A DNA stretch of 64,000 bases from Pedobacter boryungensis (GCF_013204825.1 NZ_JABMKV010000002.1:1149594-1213593), one strand, 5' to 3'; shown: positions 9,072-19,004, numbered from the stretch's first letter. Made by a program: numbers and translations. Notes: generated by a model from the letters alone, not told the origin.

Positions 9072-11363
9072 CTAAGGACGACTTAGTGTATCAATGTTAT
9101 TTTTTAAGGTATCTACTTTTATATTACCCAAAGAATCCACCGTTTTTCTTACTTGAATTTCTTTTCTAATTTCCATTGGTGCTGCGCTTGATGCGTTGAT
9201 TGCGATATAAGGTGCAATTACCAAAGAAACGATAGACATTAATTTGATCAAGATATTCATTGATGGACCTGAAGTATCTTTAAATGGATCACCAACTGTA
9301 TCACCAGTTACAGAAGCCTTGTGTGGCTCTGATTTTTTGTAATGCATTTCGCCATTAATTGATACTCCTTTTTCGAATGATTTTTTTGCATTGTCCCAAG
9401 CACCACCAGCGTTTGATTGGAAGATACCCATCAACACACCTGATACCGTAACACCAGCTAATAAACCACCTAATATCTCAGCAGAGCTGACCGCAGGGAA
9501 AACACCTTTAAATCCAAAACCAACCAATATTGGAACCAATAAAGCAATTGCTCCTGGTAACATCATTTCTCTGATGGATGCTTTGGTAGAAATCGCAACG
9601 CATTTTTCATATTCTGGTTTCGCTTTGTACTCCATAATACCTGGAATTTCACGGAATTGACGACGAACCTCTTGTACCATATCCATTGCGGCTTTACCTA
9701 CTGCTGCAATACACAATGCCGAGAAGATGAAAGGAATCATAGCACCAACAAACAAACCAGCTAATACCGGCGCTTTGTAAATATCGATTGCTGAAATACC
9801 AGCAACACCCACAAAAGCAGCAAATAAAGCTAAGGAAGTTAAAGCAGCAGAAGCAATCGCAAATCCTTTACCTGTTGCTGCGGTTGTATTACCCACTGCA
9901 TCTAAGTTATCAGTACGTTCACGTACTTCTGGAGGTAACTGACTCATTTCAGCAATACCACCTGCATTATCTGCAATCGGACCAAATGCATCAATTGCTA
10001 ACTGCATTGCAGTCGTGGCCATCATACCCGCTGCGGCAATTGCCACTCCATATAATCCCGCAAATGAATAGGAACAAATAATACCACCTGCTAACACCAA
10101 AATTGGCGCAACCGTAGATTTCATTCCTACCGATAAACCACCAATAATATTGGTAGCGTGACCAGTACCTGATTGTTGAATAATTGAATTAACCGGACCT
10201 TTACCCATTGCAGTATAGTATTCGGTAATGATGCTCATTAAAGTACCTACTACTAAACCCACAATAATTGCCCAAAATACATCGATGCTACTAAAATCTA
10301 CACCTCTTAAATGTAAGGTAGCTGGCAACATTGCTTTCACAATAAAGAAAGAAGCAATACCTGTTAATACAATAGAACCCCAGTTACCTAAGTTTAAAGC
10401 AGTTTGTACATTAGAATTTTCGCCTTTAATGCGAACAAACCAAGTACCTACAATAGAAAATATAATTCCCAATCCGCAAATTACCATTGGCAATAAAACA
10501 GGAGAGAAACCACCTAAACCATCTGTATAGATTCCATTTAATTTTTCAACAACAATCTCTTGTCCCAAAACCATGGTAGCTAAAATAGTAGCTACATAAG
10601 AACCAAATAAATCGGCACCCATACCAGCCACATCACCCACGTTATCACCCACGTTATCTGCAATTGTTGCAGGGTTACGCACATCATCTTCTGGAATACC
10701 AGCCTCAACTTTACCCACTAAGTCAGCGCCTACATCGGCAGCTTTAGTATAAATACCCCCGCCTACACGAGCAAATAAAGCGATAGATTCAGCACCTAAA
10801 GAGAAACCTGTTAACACTTCAATGGCAGTTTTCATTTCAACGCTGTTAGGTGCAATTACATGGAAGATCTGTAAGAAAACAATAAATAAACCACCTAAAC
10901 CCAATACTGCTAAACCAGCAACACCAAGTCCCATTACTGTACCACCTGTAAAACTTACTTTTAGCGCTTGTTTTAAACTGGTTCTAGCCGCTTGTGTAGT
11001 ACGCACGTTTGCTTTTGTAGCGGCTTTCATGCCAATGTATCCTGCAGTTGCAGAAAAAACGGCACCTATAATAAAAGCAACAGCAATAATCCAGCTAGAG
11101 TGCATGGCTACACCATTTACTTCATGTATAGTACCCGAGTACGCTAAAATAACAGCAGTAAAAGCAACAAAGATGCTTAATACTTTCCATTCTGCTTTTA
11201 AAAAGGCCATTGCACCATCGGCAATGTAGCCAGCAAGTTCTTGCATATTTGCCTCACCTGCATCTTGTTTGTTTACCCACGCACTTTTCACAGCCATAAC
11301 CAGAATACCGATTAGGCCCAATAGAGGGATGGAATAAATTAAATTGTTTTGTAGAAAATCCAT
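9072..11363 (-). CDS. hppA: Membrane-bound ion-pumping pyrophosphatase
   Basis: The 763-aa protein has about 16 transmembrane helices. It hydrolyses pyrophosphate and pumps H+ or Na+ out of the cytoplasm. The catalytic motif [11 protein letters not shown] is at 210-220, followed by the Mg-PPi-binding stretch NVGDNVGD near 237-244. The segment [10 protein letters not shown] (491-500) has alanine at 495, where K+-independent H+-pumps have lysine. This places the enzyme in the K+-dependent group, which includes the Na+-pumping and dual-ion enzymes known in Bacteroides. The C-terminus has an extra charged tail of about 30 residues. It has its own promoter and terminator. Confidence 0.95.
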   Translation of the reverse strand: MDFLQNNLIYSIPLLGLIGILVMAVKSAWVNKQDAGEANMQELAGYIADGAMAFLKAEWKVLSIFVAFTAVILAYSGTIHEVNGVAMHSSWIIAVAFIIGAVFSATAGYIGMKAATKANVRTTQAARTSLKQALKVSFTGGTVMGLGVAGLAVLGLGGLFIVFLQIFHVIAPNSVEMKTAIEVLTGFSLGAESIALFARVGGGIYTKAADVGADLVGKVEAGIPEDDVRNPATIADNVGDNVGDVAGMGADLFGSYVATILATMVLGQEIVVEKLNGIYTDGLGGFSPVLLPMVICGLGIIFSIVGTWFVRIKGENSNVQTALNLGNWGSIVLTGIASFFIVKAMLPATLHLRGVDFSSIDVFWAIIVGLVVGTLMSIITEYYTAMGKGPVNSIIQQSGTGHATNIIGGLSVGMKSTVAPILVLAGGIICSYSFAGLYGVAIAAAGMMATTAMQLAIDAFGPIADNAGGIAEMSQLPPEVRERTDNLDAVGNTTAATGKGFAIASAALTSLALFAAFVGVAGISAIDIYKAPVLAGLFVGAMIPFIFSALCIAAVGKAAMDMVQEVRRQFREIPGIMEYKAKPEYEKCVAISTKASIREMMLPGAIALLVPILVGFGFKGVFPAVSSAEILGGLLAGVTVSGVLMGIFQSNAGGAWDNAKKSFEKGVSINGEMHYKKSEPHKASVTGDTVGDPFKDTSGPSMNILIKLMSIVSLVIAPYIAINASSAAPMEIRKEIQVRKTVDSLGNIKVDTLKNNIDTLSRP

Positions 11364-11463
11364 AGTTAAATTTTATATGTTGGTTGTTTAGTTAAGATTC
11401 TTTGTCCTTATCTCACTTGTTAAAAATAAATAAACAGATGAAATAAAAATAATACATGGTTTG

Positions 11464-11494
11464 CAAAAATAAGCGTGTTTAGCTAATAACCAAA
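11464..11494 (-). promoter_or_regulatory. hppA promoter
   Basis: Read on the minus strand: TTTG, 19-nt spacer, TATTTTTG. The predicted start is near 11457, giving a leader of about 95 nt. It lies in the 315-nt divergent region 11364-11678. No clear promoter for the rightward permease gene was seen there. Confidence 0.65.
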
Positions 11495-11678
11495 TTTTTA
11501 TGAAAATGATTGTTAACATTTTTTCTTTTTAAGCAATAATGTCAAGTCATCATCGTTCCTCACTATTTTTATTCTATTTTATTTCATATATATTAGCCCT
11601 AACTAAACCAAACTTATAAACTAGTGGAACTTATCATGAAGTTATTCGCTCATGATCCCATTTAAAAACTAAAAACTA

Positions 11679-13094
11679 ATGGACAACCAAAAAGAAGAAG
11701 GATCTTTTAAGAGGGAACTCGGCCTATTTGACGGCACAATGCTTGTGGTAGGCTCAATGATTGGCTCAGGGATATTTATTGTAAGCTCAGAAATGACCCG
11801 CTATGTAGGGTCTGCAGGCTGGTTAATTTTAATTTGGGTATTAACCGCTGTCATCACCATGATTGCAGCCGTAAGTTATGGCGAATTAAGCGCTATGTTT
11901 CCAAAAGCTGGTGGTCAGTATGTGTATTTAAAAGAAGCCTACAATAAACTAATTGCGTTTTTATACGGATGGAGCTTCTTCGCCGTGATCCAAACCGGAA
12001 CAATTGCAGCAGTAGGGGTGGCCTTTTCTAAATTCGCCGCCTATTTGTACGAACCCTTAAGCGATAAAAATATCCTATACGAGGTAGGCTCATTTCAATT
12101 AAATGCAGCACAATTGGTTTCGATCGTTACCATTGTAATTTTAACCTTTATTAATAGTAGAGGAGTGAAAAATGGCAAGATGTTGCAAACCTTCTTAACT
12201 ATTATTAAAATACTTTCACTATTTGGCTTAATAATATTTGGTTTTGCTTTGGCAGCTAAAGCAGAGATTTGGAATGCTAATTGGGCCAATGCTTGGGATT
12301 CTAAAATGTTCAATGCAGATTCAAATGCTTGGGTAAGTATTAGTGGAGGAGCTTTAATGTCGGGCATTGTGGCTGCTATGGTAGGTTCTCTATTTAGTAG
12401 CGATGCCTGGAATGGTGTAACCTTTATTGCTGGTGAAATTAGAAACCCACAACGTAATGTAGGTTTAAGTTTATTCTTAGGAACGCTGATTGTAAGTATC
12501 ATTTACATTTTAGCCAACTTAATGTATGTAGCTGTTGTACCTATCGACGAAATTGCACATGCGCCATCAGATCGTGTTGCTATTGTTGCCGCACAATATA
12601 TTTTTGGTAATACGGGTACCATTATTATTGCTGTAATGATTATGGTGTCTACATTTGCTTGTAACAACGGTTTAATTATGGCAGGTGCAAGGGTATATTA
12701 CACCATGGCAAAAGATGGTCTGTTCTTTCAAAAAGCAAGTCACTTAAACAAATTTAATGTGCCAGCATGGGCTTTATGGGCGCAGGGGATTTGGGCATCG
12801 TTATTATGTTTGACAGGCAAATATGGTGCCTTGCTAGATTTTGTGATCATCATTGTATTGATATTTTATATCCTAACCATTTATGGAATCTTTATCTTAA
12901 GAAAGAAAATGCCAAATGCAGAACGTCCTTACAAAGCTTTCGGATATCCAGTATTACCATTCTTATATATTCTGGCAGCATCAGCTATCTCTATCGGACT
13001 ATTAATTACCAAAACAAGCACTTGCGGTTGGGGCGTAGTAATCATGTTAATCGGGATCCCAGTATATTACTTTACAAAAAACAAAACGGATTAG
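11679..13094 (+). CDS. APC-superfamily amino acid permease (LAT/AdiC-like)
   Basis: The 471-aa protein has about 12 hydrophobic helices. The helix 1 motif VVGSMIGSGIFIVSSE (about 23-38) is the substrate-binding GSGIF motif of the amino acid/polyamine/organocation superfamily. Helix 3 contains YGELSAMFPKAGGQYVYLKEAY, typical of the LAT-like branch. The protein should exchange or import amino acids at the inner membrane. It is transcribed divergently from hppA and has its own terminator. It is shorter than and clearly distinct from the 574-aa permease 3 kb away, so this is not a tandem duplication. Confidence 0.9.
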   Translation: MDNQKEEGSFKRELGLFDGTMLVVGSMIGSGIFIVSSEMTRYVGSAGWLILIWVLTAVITMIAAVSYGELSAMFPKAGGQYVYLKEAYNKLIAFLYGWSFFAVIQTGTIAAVGVAFSKFAAYLYEPLSDKNILYEVGSFQLNAAQLVSIVTIVILTFINSRGVKNGKMLQTFLTIIKILSLFGLIIFGFALAAKAEIWNANWANAWDSKMFNADSNAWVSISGGALMSGIVAAMVGSLFSSDAWNGVTFIAGEIRNPQRNVGLSLFLGTLIVSIIYILANLMYVAVVPIDEIAHAPSDRVAIVAAQYIFGNTGTIIIAVMIMVSTFACNNGLIMAGARVYYTMAKDGLFFQKASHLNKFNVPAWALWAQGIWASLLCLTGKYGALLDFVIIIVLIFYILTIYGIFILRKKMPNAERPYKAFGYPVLPFLYILAASAISIGLLITKTSTCGWGVVIMLIGIPVYYFTKNKTD

Positions 13095-13138
13095 GATTAA
13101 ATGATTAAAACATTAGTTTGATTAAGTCATATCGTTAC

Positions 13139-13165
13139 AAAGGAGCAATTATTTGCTCCTTTTTC
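13139..13165 (+). terminator. Terminator of the 11679-13094 permease gene
   Basis: AGGAGCAA (13141-13148) pairs with TTGCTCCT (13153-13160), followed by five T. Confidence 0.85.
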
Positions 13166-13484
13166 ATGTTCTAAATAATTCGAAAAGCAAGTACAGTAAA
13201 GTAAGCCCTGATATACTGTCCAATCTTTTTGTGCTTCGACAAGCTCAGCATGATAAAAAGTATCATTTCCTTTCGTATTGATAGTACGAATAACAACTTA
13301 TTCCATCGGTTATCAATGGATGATGCAAGCTTGAGTACTGGTTCTAAAATTATTATATCTTGCATGTTATTAAACCAAACCTAAAAGCAGATAACTTTTC
13401 AAGATAAACAAGACAAGATATGCCTCATACAGACTGATATTCGGTGCGAGATATAATTCTACCACTATATAGAATAAATAAAGA
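13166..13484. other. Gene-free stretch with a repeat fragment
   Basis: The stretch contains TGCTTCGACAAGCTCAGCAT near 13233-13252, a sequence type also seen (partly, inverted) near 32221. A 64-codon minus-strand ORF here has no protein-like features. No promoter was identified with confidence. Confidence 0.4.
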
Positions 13485-13964
13485 ATGATTACTTATAAAC
13501 GAACCAAGATTTTAGACAAGTACTTTGCCATTGACATTTTTGAATGTCCCATTGCTATTATACAATTTGCAGCAACTTTGGGTGCTAAGCATGTAACCAT
13601 AGAGAATTACAGACATTATAGAAACCCAAATTCATTAAAAATTCTAATGAAGAACAATGATGGAATAATTGAACCAAAACTGAAGCAGTTTTTAGCGGAT
13701 TTTCAAATTAGCAATGCAGACTTTATTTCATTACTAAATATTTGGGACACACAAGGTTGTTATGCGATTTTTCATGAAGGGGACAGCATCAAATTTAAAG
13801 CAACAGACCTAAACGAATTTTCAAGATATAAGGCGCTTGATAATTTTAAGTGGACATTAGAAATGGCTATCCCTGATAGTGCGTCTGACGGTTGGGGACA
13901 ACTTGTATCACCGAATGTGGATATAATAGACAAAATTGAAAACTATATACAAGCACTAAGCTAA
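13485..13964 (+). CDS. Hypothetical cytoplasmic protein
   Basis: The 159-aa soluble protein has no signal peptide or membrane helix. It contains an N-terminal stretch of hydrophobic strands (FAIDIFECPIAIIQFAATLG), a middle helical part and an acidic C-terminus. The size, composition and solitary position recall orphan immunity-type or SUKH-like proteins found in Bacteroidota accessory DNA, but I see no diagnostic motif. It lies between a repeat-bearing gap and an AraC regulator, probably as a separate transcript. Confidence 0.55.
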   Translation: MITYKRTKILDKYFAIDIFECPIAIIQFAATLGAKHVTIENYRHYRNPNSLKILMKNNDGIIEPKLKQFLADFQISNADFISLLNIWDTQGCYAIFHEGDSIKFKATDLNEFSRYKALDNFKWTLEMAIPDSASDGWGQLVSPNVDIIDKIENYIQALS

Positions 13965-14111
13965 AAAGCAGTTTTTCTACTAAACAAATACATAGATATT
14001 TGTCCCTCAAAAACATTTAGCGTCTTATAGAACGAAGTTAAGCACACTACAAAGTTAACTCTAATAACTAGCACAAAAGATGGCAGTAATTGGTAAAAGA
14101 TACACTGTAAA

Positions 14112-14984
14112 ATGACAAATACGAAAGATATACTTCAAAGCCTAACTCAGCACCACCAATTGGCAATTAGAGTGAGTACGAATACTAGTGGGCAATTGCC
14201 AGAGGAAGTTTATCAACAACTGCTAAAACCGCACAGAAAAGCGCATTATTTTTTCATGTTTATTACCAAAGGACAAGCCACCCATTCGATTGACTTGCAG
14301 GAAACAACTATTGAAGGCGGGCAATTGCTTTTTGTTTTACCACACCAAATTCATGTATTACCAACAAAGCAAACCGATGTAGAATGCTTTAAATTAAGTT
14401 TTGATAAAACCTGCTTATCATTGCTGCCAAAACCATTCTTGTTTTTAATCAACCCACTCAATACACAGATTATCAAAGTTAACCAAGAAGCAAAACAACG
14501 AGTAGAAACCATTTTCGAAATGTTGTCGCAACTTCTTCAACTAAAAAATAACAATACCGATTTGGTACTTGCAAACCTTAATACATTGCTAACCGAATTT
14601 AATCAAGCATATTTTGAAAACACCAAACAAGATAGTTCAACAAAAAGTAGTATTTCAAAGTTTGTTCAATTTAAATCCATCGTTGAAACCGAACTAACCG
14701 CACATTATAGTATTCAGGCAATTGCCGAAAAATTAGCCTTAACAAGCAACAGTTTATACTACATCGTAAAAAATTACGCTGGCGTATCACCCAAAGAATT
14801 TATCACCAATCGTTTAGTTTTAGAAGCACAAAGGAAGTTATACTATTCAGAAACATCGGTAAAAGAATTAGCTTATGAACTAGGTTTTTCAGATCCGGAT
14901 TATTTTTCAAAACTCTTTAAAAAGAATACCGGAAAAAGCATTACCGAATTTGTAGAACAGGTTAAGGATTTGTCGGGCAATTAA
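14112..14984 (+). CDS. AraC-family transcriptional regulator
   Basis: The 290-aa protein has an N-terminal cupin-like sensing domain (about 30-110, with the HSIDLQETTIEGGQLLFVLP strand pattern). The C-terminal double helix-turn-helix spans about residues 195-285, with the family signature AYELGFSDPDYFSKLFKKNTG. It should bind DNA and respond to an unknown small molecule. The adjacent oxidoreductase gene starts 69 nt downstream on the same strand and is the most likely target or operon partner. Confidence 0.9.
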   Translation: MTNTKDILQSLTQHHQLAIRVSTNTSGQLPEEVYQQLLKPHRKAHYFFMFITKGQATHSIDLQETTIEGGQLLFVLPHQIHVLPTKQTDVECFKLSFDKTCLSLLPKPFLFLINPLNTQIIKVNQEAKQRVETIFEMLSQLLQLKNNNTDLVLANLNTLLTEFNQAYFENTKQDSSTKSSISKFVQFKSIVETELTAHYSIQAIAEKLALTSNSLYYIVKNYAGVSPKEFITNRLVLEAQRKLYYSETSVKELAYELGFSDPDYFSKLFKKNTGKSITEFVEQVKDLSGN

Positions 14985-15053
14985 AGAGAATTGACCAACT
15001 CATTTAAAAATAGGATAGCGACTTTTGGTTCACCACTTAAAAAAATTAGAACT

Positions 15054-15776
15054 ATGAAGATCGCTTTAGTTACAGGAGCAAATAGAGGTATTGGTTTTGA
15101 AACTGCAAAACAGTTAGCACAGCTCGGACACTTTGTGTACATAGGTTGTAGAGACAAAATTTTAGGCCAACGAGCTGTTATTCAACTTCACGAATTGGGG
15201 CTAACAAAAACGGCAGTGCTAGAAATAGACGTGACCAAAATAGACACTATTGTAGAAGCTAAAAAACTGATTGAAACAACATCAGATAGACTTGATATTT
15301 TAGTAAATAATGCAGGTATTTTGGGAATAGTTCCACAACCGGCGGCTACAACTTCGGTTGACGAGCTTAGGCGAATTTTCGACACGAATTTTTTCGGAAC
15401 GATACAAGTAACTCAAGAATTTATTCCTTTATTAGAAAGATCCGAAGGAGGAAGAATAGTCAATGTTACAAGCGATCTTTCATCGCTCACACTTCATAAT
15501 GACCCCGCTTGGAAATTTTACCATTTTAAATCGGCAGGTTATAGCATTTCTAAAACAGCACTAAATGGCTATACTATTATGTTAGCCTACGTACTTAAAG
15601 AAACGAATATAAAAGTAAACACAGTAAACCCAGGGCACACTGCTACAGATTTTAATCAATATCGTGGCGAAAAAACACCAGATCAATCTGCAAAGGTAAT
15701 TGTAAAATATGCAACCATTGATAATGAAGAAGAAAGTGGTAAATTCTTTAGTGAAGATGGAGAAATGCCTTGGTAA
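15054..15776 (+). CDS. Short-chain dehydrogenase/reductase (SDR)
   Basis: The start is ATG 15054, which gives a 240-aa protein beginning MKIALVTGANRGIG. The in-frame TTG at 14991 would add a tail with no family counterpart. The Rossmann cofactor motif TGxxxGIG is at 8-14, NNAG is at 85-88, and the catalytic pair is Y163-x3-K167 with a serine near 140-143. The early arginine of NRG and Arg33 suggest NADP(H). Proteins with this layout (carbonyl-reductase-like) reduce or oxidise small carbonyl compounds in the cytoplasm. It follows the AraC regulator gene and is probably controlled by it. Confidence 0.9.
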   Translation: MKIALVTGANRGIGFETAKQLAQLGHFVYIGCRDKILGQRAVIQLHELGLTKTAVLEIDVTKIDTIVEAKKLIETTSDRLDILVNNAGILGIVPQPAATTSVDELRRIFDTNFFGTIQVTQEFIPLLERSEGGRIVNVTSDLSSLTLHNDPAWKFYHFKSAGYSISKTALNGYTIMLAYVLKETNIKVNTVNPGHTATDFNQYRGEKTPDQSAKVIVKYATIDNEEESGKFFSEDGEMPW

Positions 15777-16017
15777 AAACAACAAACTGTTAATTATCAG
15801 TTTCCATCAGAAGATTTACCTGCACTGGTTGAAACTTAAGTTAACCTTTGTATCCATCAAGATTAAAGGAAAAATCAATAAGGGTTAATCTACACTCGGC
15901 TATCAAGAGGTAAGGAAAGCTGTAGTATAGAGAAATAAACATACAATTATTTTTACTCGTTGTAAATCAACAAATTAAATCGTAAGTTTAAACAAATTAA
16001 CCCTCAAAAACCAAATA

Positions 16018-16362
16018 TTGAAAACGTTTCTCCTCCTCTGCATCAGTAGCTTGCTATTGTTTAGTGCACCACCAAGCAAAACCAGTACCCTCCATTTTAG
16101 CGGAACAGTAGCTACCTGTTATGGAAACTCACCATGCAAAGCCTGTTCTAATTGTTCGGGTTGTAAATACTGTAACAACGGTGGCACTTGTGGCATTTGT
16201 GCCAAGGCTAAAACAACGAAGCCAAATACCTTAACTTCCGACAAAAGTTCCGCAAATAAAACAAGTGTCTATGTTGGACAATGTAAAGCACTCACCAAAA
16301 AAGGAGCGAGGTGTAAAAGAAGCGCTAACAGTAATGGGTATTGCTGGCAACATGGGAAGTAG
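16018..16362 (+). CDS. Secreted cysteine-rich protein with a DUF5763-like C-terminus
   Basis: The 114-aa protein is read from a TTG start. No ATG is available, and the TTG is followed directly by a convincing signal peptide (MKTFLLLCISSLLLFSAPPS). The mature part has a cluster of cysteines (CYGNSPCKACSNCSGCKYCN, then CGIC), a Lys/Ser/Thr linker, and a compact C-terminal motif CxALTKKGxxCKR...YCWQH at about 89-112. The latter resembles the small putative zinc-binding domain annotated DUF5763 in Bacteroidota and phages. The cysteine spacing suggests metal binding or disulfides outside the cytoplasm. Function is unknown. Confidence 0.65.
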   Translation: MKTFLLLCISSLLLFSAPPSKTSTLHFSGTVATCYGNSPCKACSNCSGCKYCNNGGTCGICAKAKTTKPNTLTSDKSSANKTSVYVGQCKALTKKGARCKRSANSNGYCWQHGK

Positions 16363-16545
16363 AAATGGGTGTTAGAAGTAGTAAATACTATTAACAAGAA
16401 AGTGCTTACATCTTATAAAAGACATATGAAAATTGCTAGTTTATGTGGACAAAAACACTTGCAAAAAAGACCTAGGTATTAGTTTTTTCATGTTGTTTAA
16501 ACTGAAAGACACTCAAATTAATTGTATCCTTATGTAATCTAAAAT

Positions 16546-16570
16546 AACTCCACTCAAATACAGTGGAGTT
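16546..16570 (-). terminator. Terminator-like hairpin after the 16592 gene
   Basis: AACTCCACT (16546-16554) pairs with AGTGGAGTT (16562-16570) across a 7-nt loop. The U-tract is weak (ATTTTA). Confidence 0.55.
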
Positions 16571-16591
16571 ACTAAAATAAAGAGTTTAAGT

Positions 16592-17379
16592 TTATTTTTT
16601 AGACTTAGTATTATTAATTCTCTCCTTCTCAACAATAAACCTGTCGAATAACTTTAAGAAAGCATCAGAATCCTTTGGATTTAATCTTTCAATCTTCCAG
16701 TATGTTTCTCTTCTCTGCCGATCAGGAGACTTAATTGCACTTTTTGGAGTTGAATAATGAATTACTCCAATTTTATATAGCTTACTGTGTGCCTTTGCAT
16801 CAAATTCAGGATTGAAAGAAAAATTAATATCAGAAATTTCTTTGCTATAATAGCGATAAAGAGAGTCGGGTTCTTGTTCTCCTTTAAGTTTGTTTTCAAA
16901 TTTCTCGATTTCAATTTCTTTTGTTTTTGGATTTATCTCTATTTTATCTGGTTTCCCTAAATCTAGTTTAAAGAAAGCGTAATCATTGAAGTTTAATCCA
17001 TTAAACTTTAGAAAATCATCATGGTTGAAAACTTTCCACTTGTTGGATGTGGATAGCATCAAGCCATCGTTTTCTCCTTTTTTAAAAAAATAATACTGAT
17101 ATGATTTAACTCCAGTTGTATCATCAAGATATATGTCAGTATTTAGAGAAGTGCCTTCTGCGTTGCTCGTTATAACTGTAGTTTTATACATTATATGATC
17201 CTTATAATAAGCAATATCAATGCTATTTTTACTTCGAAAATTTTACCAGATTCAAAAGAGAAGCCGTATGATGTAAAATTTATTACAGAAACTCTACTAA
17301 TTTCTTTAACATTTGGCTTTTGTGAATAAGTTCCTATTGAACATAAAGTAAACATTAAAAGTATGATTAGTTTTTTCAT
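16592..17379 (-). pseudogene. Frameshifted secreted protein, paralogue of the 17502-18272 lipoprotein
   Basis: Two pieces together give a ~262-aa protein. Piece one starts at ATG 17379 (signal peptide MKKLIILLMFTLCSIGTYSQ) and runs off frame near 17225. Piece two continues to the stop at 16592. Adding one A in the A-run of the GTAAAAATAGC context (about 17223-17233) joins them into one frame (…FEVKNSIDIAYYKDHIMYKT). The C-terminal half matches the neighbour: both have a DLGKP motif, then DSLYRYY or DTIYRYY, then a segment with FSF and SKLFK or SKLYK. If not mutated, a TAATG overlap at 17189-17193 could couple two separate peptides. A sequencing error is also possible. Confidence 0.65.
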
Positions 17380-17392
17380 TGTTATACTAAGT

Positions 17393-17418
17393 AAAGCCAC
17401 TCTATCTGAGTGGCTTTA
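17393..17418 (-). terminator. Hairpin between the paralogues
   Basis: AAAGCCACTC (17393-17402) pairs with GAGTGGCTTT (17409-17418). A near-copy lies at 18499-18524 in the same relation to a downstream signal-peptide start, so the hairpin was duplicated along with the gene start. Confidence 0.6.
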
Positions 17419-17501
17419 TTGGGTATATTATTTGAACTTTATCTGAGATATAAACTTAACATCACTAATCTATCTAATTAAAGAGATGCTGTCGGTTTGC
17501 T

Positions 17502-18272
17502 CTATAATTTTGAATCAAGCACCTCTTTTTCATATTTGTTAAATATTTTCTCATATTTCTCTACATTTTTATCCTTTACTTTATTTATTTCATAAAATAT
17601 TTCTGTTCTTGGTATTTCAGGGTTGGAAATGCCTGAACCTTTAGAAATGGAGTTAAAAACAAATATGGTTTTAAATAGTTTACTTTTCTTCTGCTCATCT
17701 AATCTTTTGGAAAATGAAAAGTCAAAGTCCATTAGGTCACTATCATAGTAACGATAAATGGTATCGAGATTGGATTGATGTACAGCAAATGCTTCCACTA
17801 TCACCTTTCCTTTTTTTTGCACATAAGTAGGCTTACCTAAATCAGTATCAAAATGTTTCAAATCAGCAGGACCAATCAATAAGTCAGATAAAAGACTATC
17901 TACTGAAAAATAAGTACCTTTTTCGGTTTCAAATGTCTCCAAATTATATTTCAACCCATATTTTTCGCCCTTTCTTGTAACAAAAAAACGATATAATGTA
18001 TCAGCTCCAACAACTTTATCATTAATCACCTGCCCGTTTTTATCTAAGATATTTTTCAAATGAAGTTTGATGTAAAGGCAAACGTATATTTTAAGATTTT
18101 TTTTGAATACAATCTTAAATGAATTATTAATATTACGAATAGCTTTGTCTTTCATAGCATAAACTTCACCACTTGAGGTCAATTCTAATATTTTGATCTT
18201 GTTTTGTCTTTTGTTCTTTATGCCACAGCTAATTAAAATTGAAAACAAAAAACATATTACATATTGCTTCAT
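17502..18272 (-). CDS. Hypothetical lipoprotein, intact member of a duplicated family
   Basis: The 256-aa protein has a short hydrophobic leader ending in the lipobox I-L-I-S-C at about residue 16, so it is probably an envelope lipoprotein. The C-terminal ~120 residues match the frameshifted downstream copy (DTDLGKPTYVQKKGKVIVEA, TIYRYYDSD, FDFSF, SKLFK). The N-terminal half is divergent and lysine-rich. No known domain is recognised. It belongs to the array of small secreted proteins downstream of the JAB-motif lipoprotein. Its place there is compatible with a role linked to that protein, but this is inference. Confidence 0.65.
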   Translation of the reverse strand: MKQYVICFLFSILISCGIKNKRQNKIKILELTSSGEVYAMKDKAIRNINNSFKIVFKKNLKIYVCLYIKLHLKNILDKNGQVINDKVVGADTLYRFFVTRKGEKYGLKYNLETFETEKGTYFSVDSLLSDLLIGPADLKHFDTDLGKPTYVQKKGKVIVEAFAVHQSNLDTIYRYYDSDLMDFDFSFSKRLDEQKKSKLFKTIFVFNSISKGSGISNPEIPRTEIFYEINKVKDKNVEKYEKIFNKYEKEVLDSKL

Positions 18273-18281
18273 TTGGAAAAA

Positions 18282-18486
18282 TTATTGTTTAACAAAATAT
18301 ATGTCCCAACTACCGATGGAGTTAAACATCTGAGATCTTACGGATGGCGGAGTAACATCTCCTACTGGACTAGGTTTATATTTTACTTGATACTCAACAT
18401 CTACTAATTTCTTTAACATTTTGCTCTTGCGAAGAAGTTTCTATTGAACATACTGTAGACATTAAAAGTATGATTTGTTTTTTCAT
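18282..18486 (-). pseudogene. Remnant: duplicated signal-peptide start joined to an unrelated C-terminal piece
   Basis: ATG 18486 opens MKKQIILLMSTVCSIETSSQ, a close copy of the leader at 17379 (high identity over about 115 bp including the upstream hairpin), but stops after 30 codons. In the next frame an open stretch continues to the stop at 18282-18284 (LVDVEYQVKYKPSPVGDVTP… ending IYFVKQ). It reads either as a ~68-aa secreted peptide broken by one frameshift or as a chimaeric scar of recombination. It ends 9 nt before the intact lipoprotein gene. Confidence 0.5.
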
Positions 18487-18498
18487 GTTATACTAAGT

Positions 18499-18524
18499 AA
18501 AGCTACTCTATCTGAGTAGCTTTT
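18499..18524 (-). terminator. Hairpin after the 18541 gene copy
   Basis: AAAGCTACTC and GAGTAGCTTT form a 10-bp stem around a 5-nt loop. It is a diverged duplicate of the hairpin at 17393-17418. Confidence 0.6.
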
Positions 18525-18540
18525 ATATTTCAAGGCTATG

Positions 18541-19004
18541 TTAATTCCCTGAAATTATATCCTTTACAATCTGCTTTCCGTAAAATGCTGCTTCTGCAGG
18601 CAGCCATTCTCCATTGCTTTTTTTATATAAATCCGTTACATCTGTATATAATGAAACTGGTTTCTCAAATTCAACATAAACTTTTTTAACCTTAACTTTA
18701 TTTTCCCACTTCGTGTTTATTAAAGTTTTTTCTTCAAAATAGATAAATATCCCTTGAATTTCACCTAGTTTTTTACCTCTAACAAAGTCGTATGATTTTA
18801 CTCTTAATTTCAAATTAGCTAGGAGGTATTAAGCGCTCTATGCTGAAATTTTGTCTTTTTATTTACAAAATAATCTTTCAGATACTTAGAGGTATCCTGA
18901 ACAGTTTGCTGAGTAGTTTGATAATTATCTTTTAAGTTAAATGAACTTTTCAAGTTTAGGATAATGTAGATGCTAAGTATAGCAACAATAAATAATTTTG
19001 TCAT
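18541..19004 (-). pseudogene. Frameshifted copy of the 19133-19588 secreted protein gene
   Basis: The first piece (ATG 19004) reads MTKLFIVAILSIYIILNL… and stops after 61 codons. The second piece (18813 down to 18541) carries the C-terminal 90 residues. The pieces align end to end with the intact neighbour (shared TVQDTSKYL, VEFEKPVSLYTDVTDLY, NGEWLPAEAAFYGKQIVKDI). The break is a one-base loss near 18826 (…CTTAATACCTCC against TTAAAACACCTCC in the intact copy). A single inserted base restores the full frame. The two copies are tandem repeats about 585 bp apart. Confidence 0.75.

Noticed and set aside
9788..10081. 97-codon ORF opposite hppA, and similar long shadows opposite clpC, ettA and recN
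   Set aside because: They lie in antisense frames of well-supported genes and have low-complexity composition.
11679..13094. Tandem duplication of the two APC permeases
   Set aside because: The proteins differ in length, helix number and motifs and belong to different branches.
13171..13365. 64-codon minus-strand ORF
   Set aside because: It crosses a dispersed repeat fragment, has no signal peptide, domain or promoter, and its composition is not protein-like.
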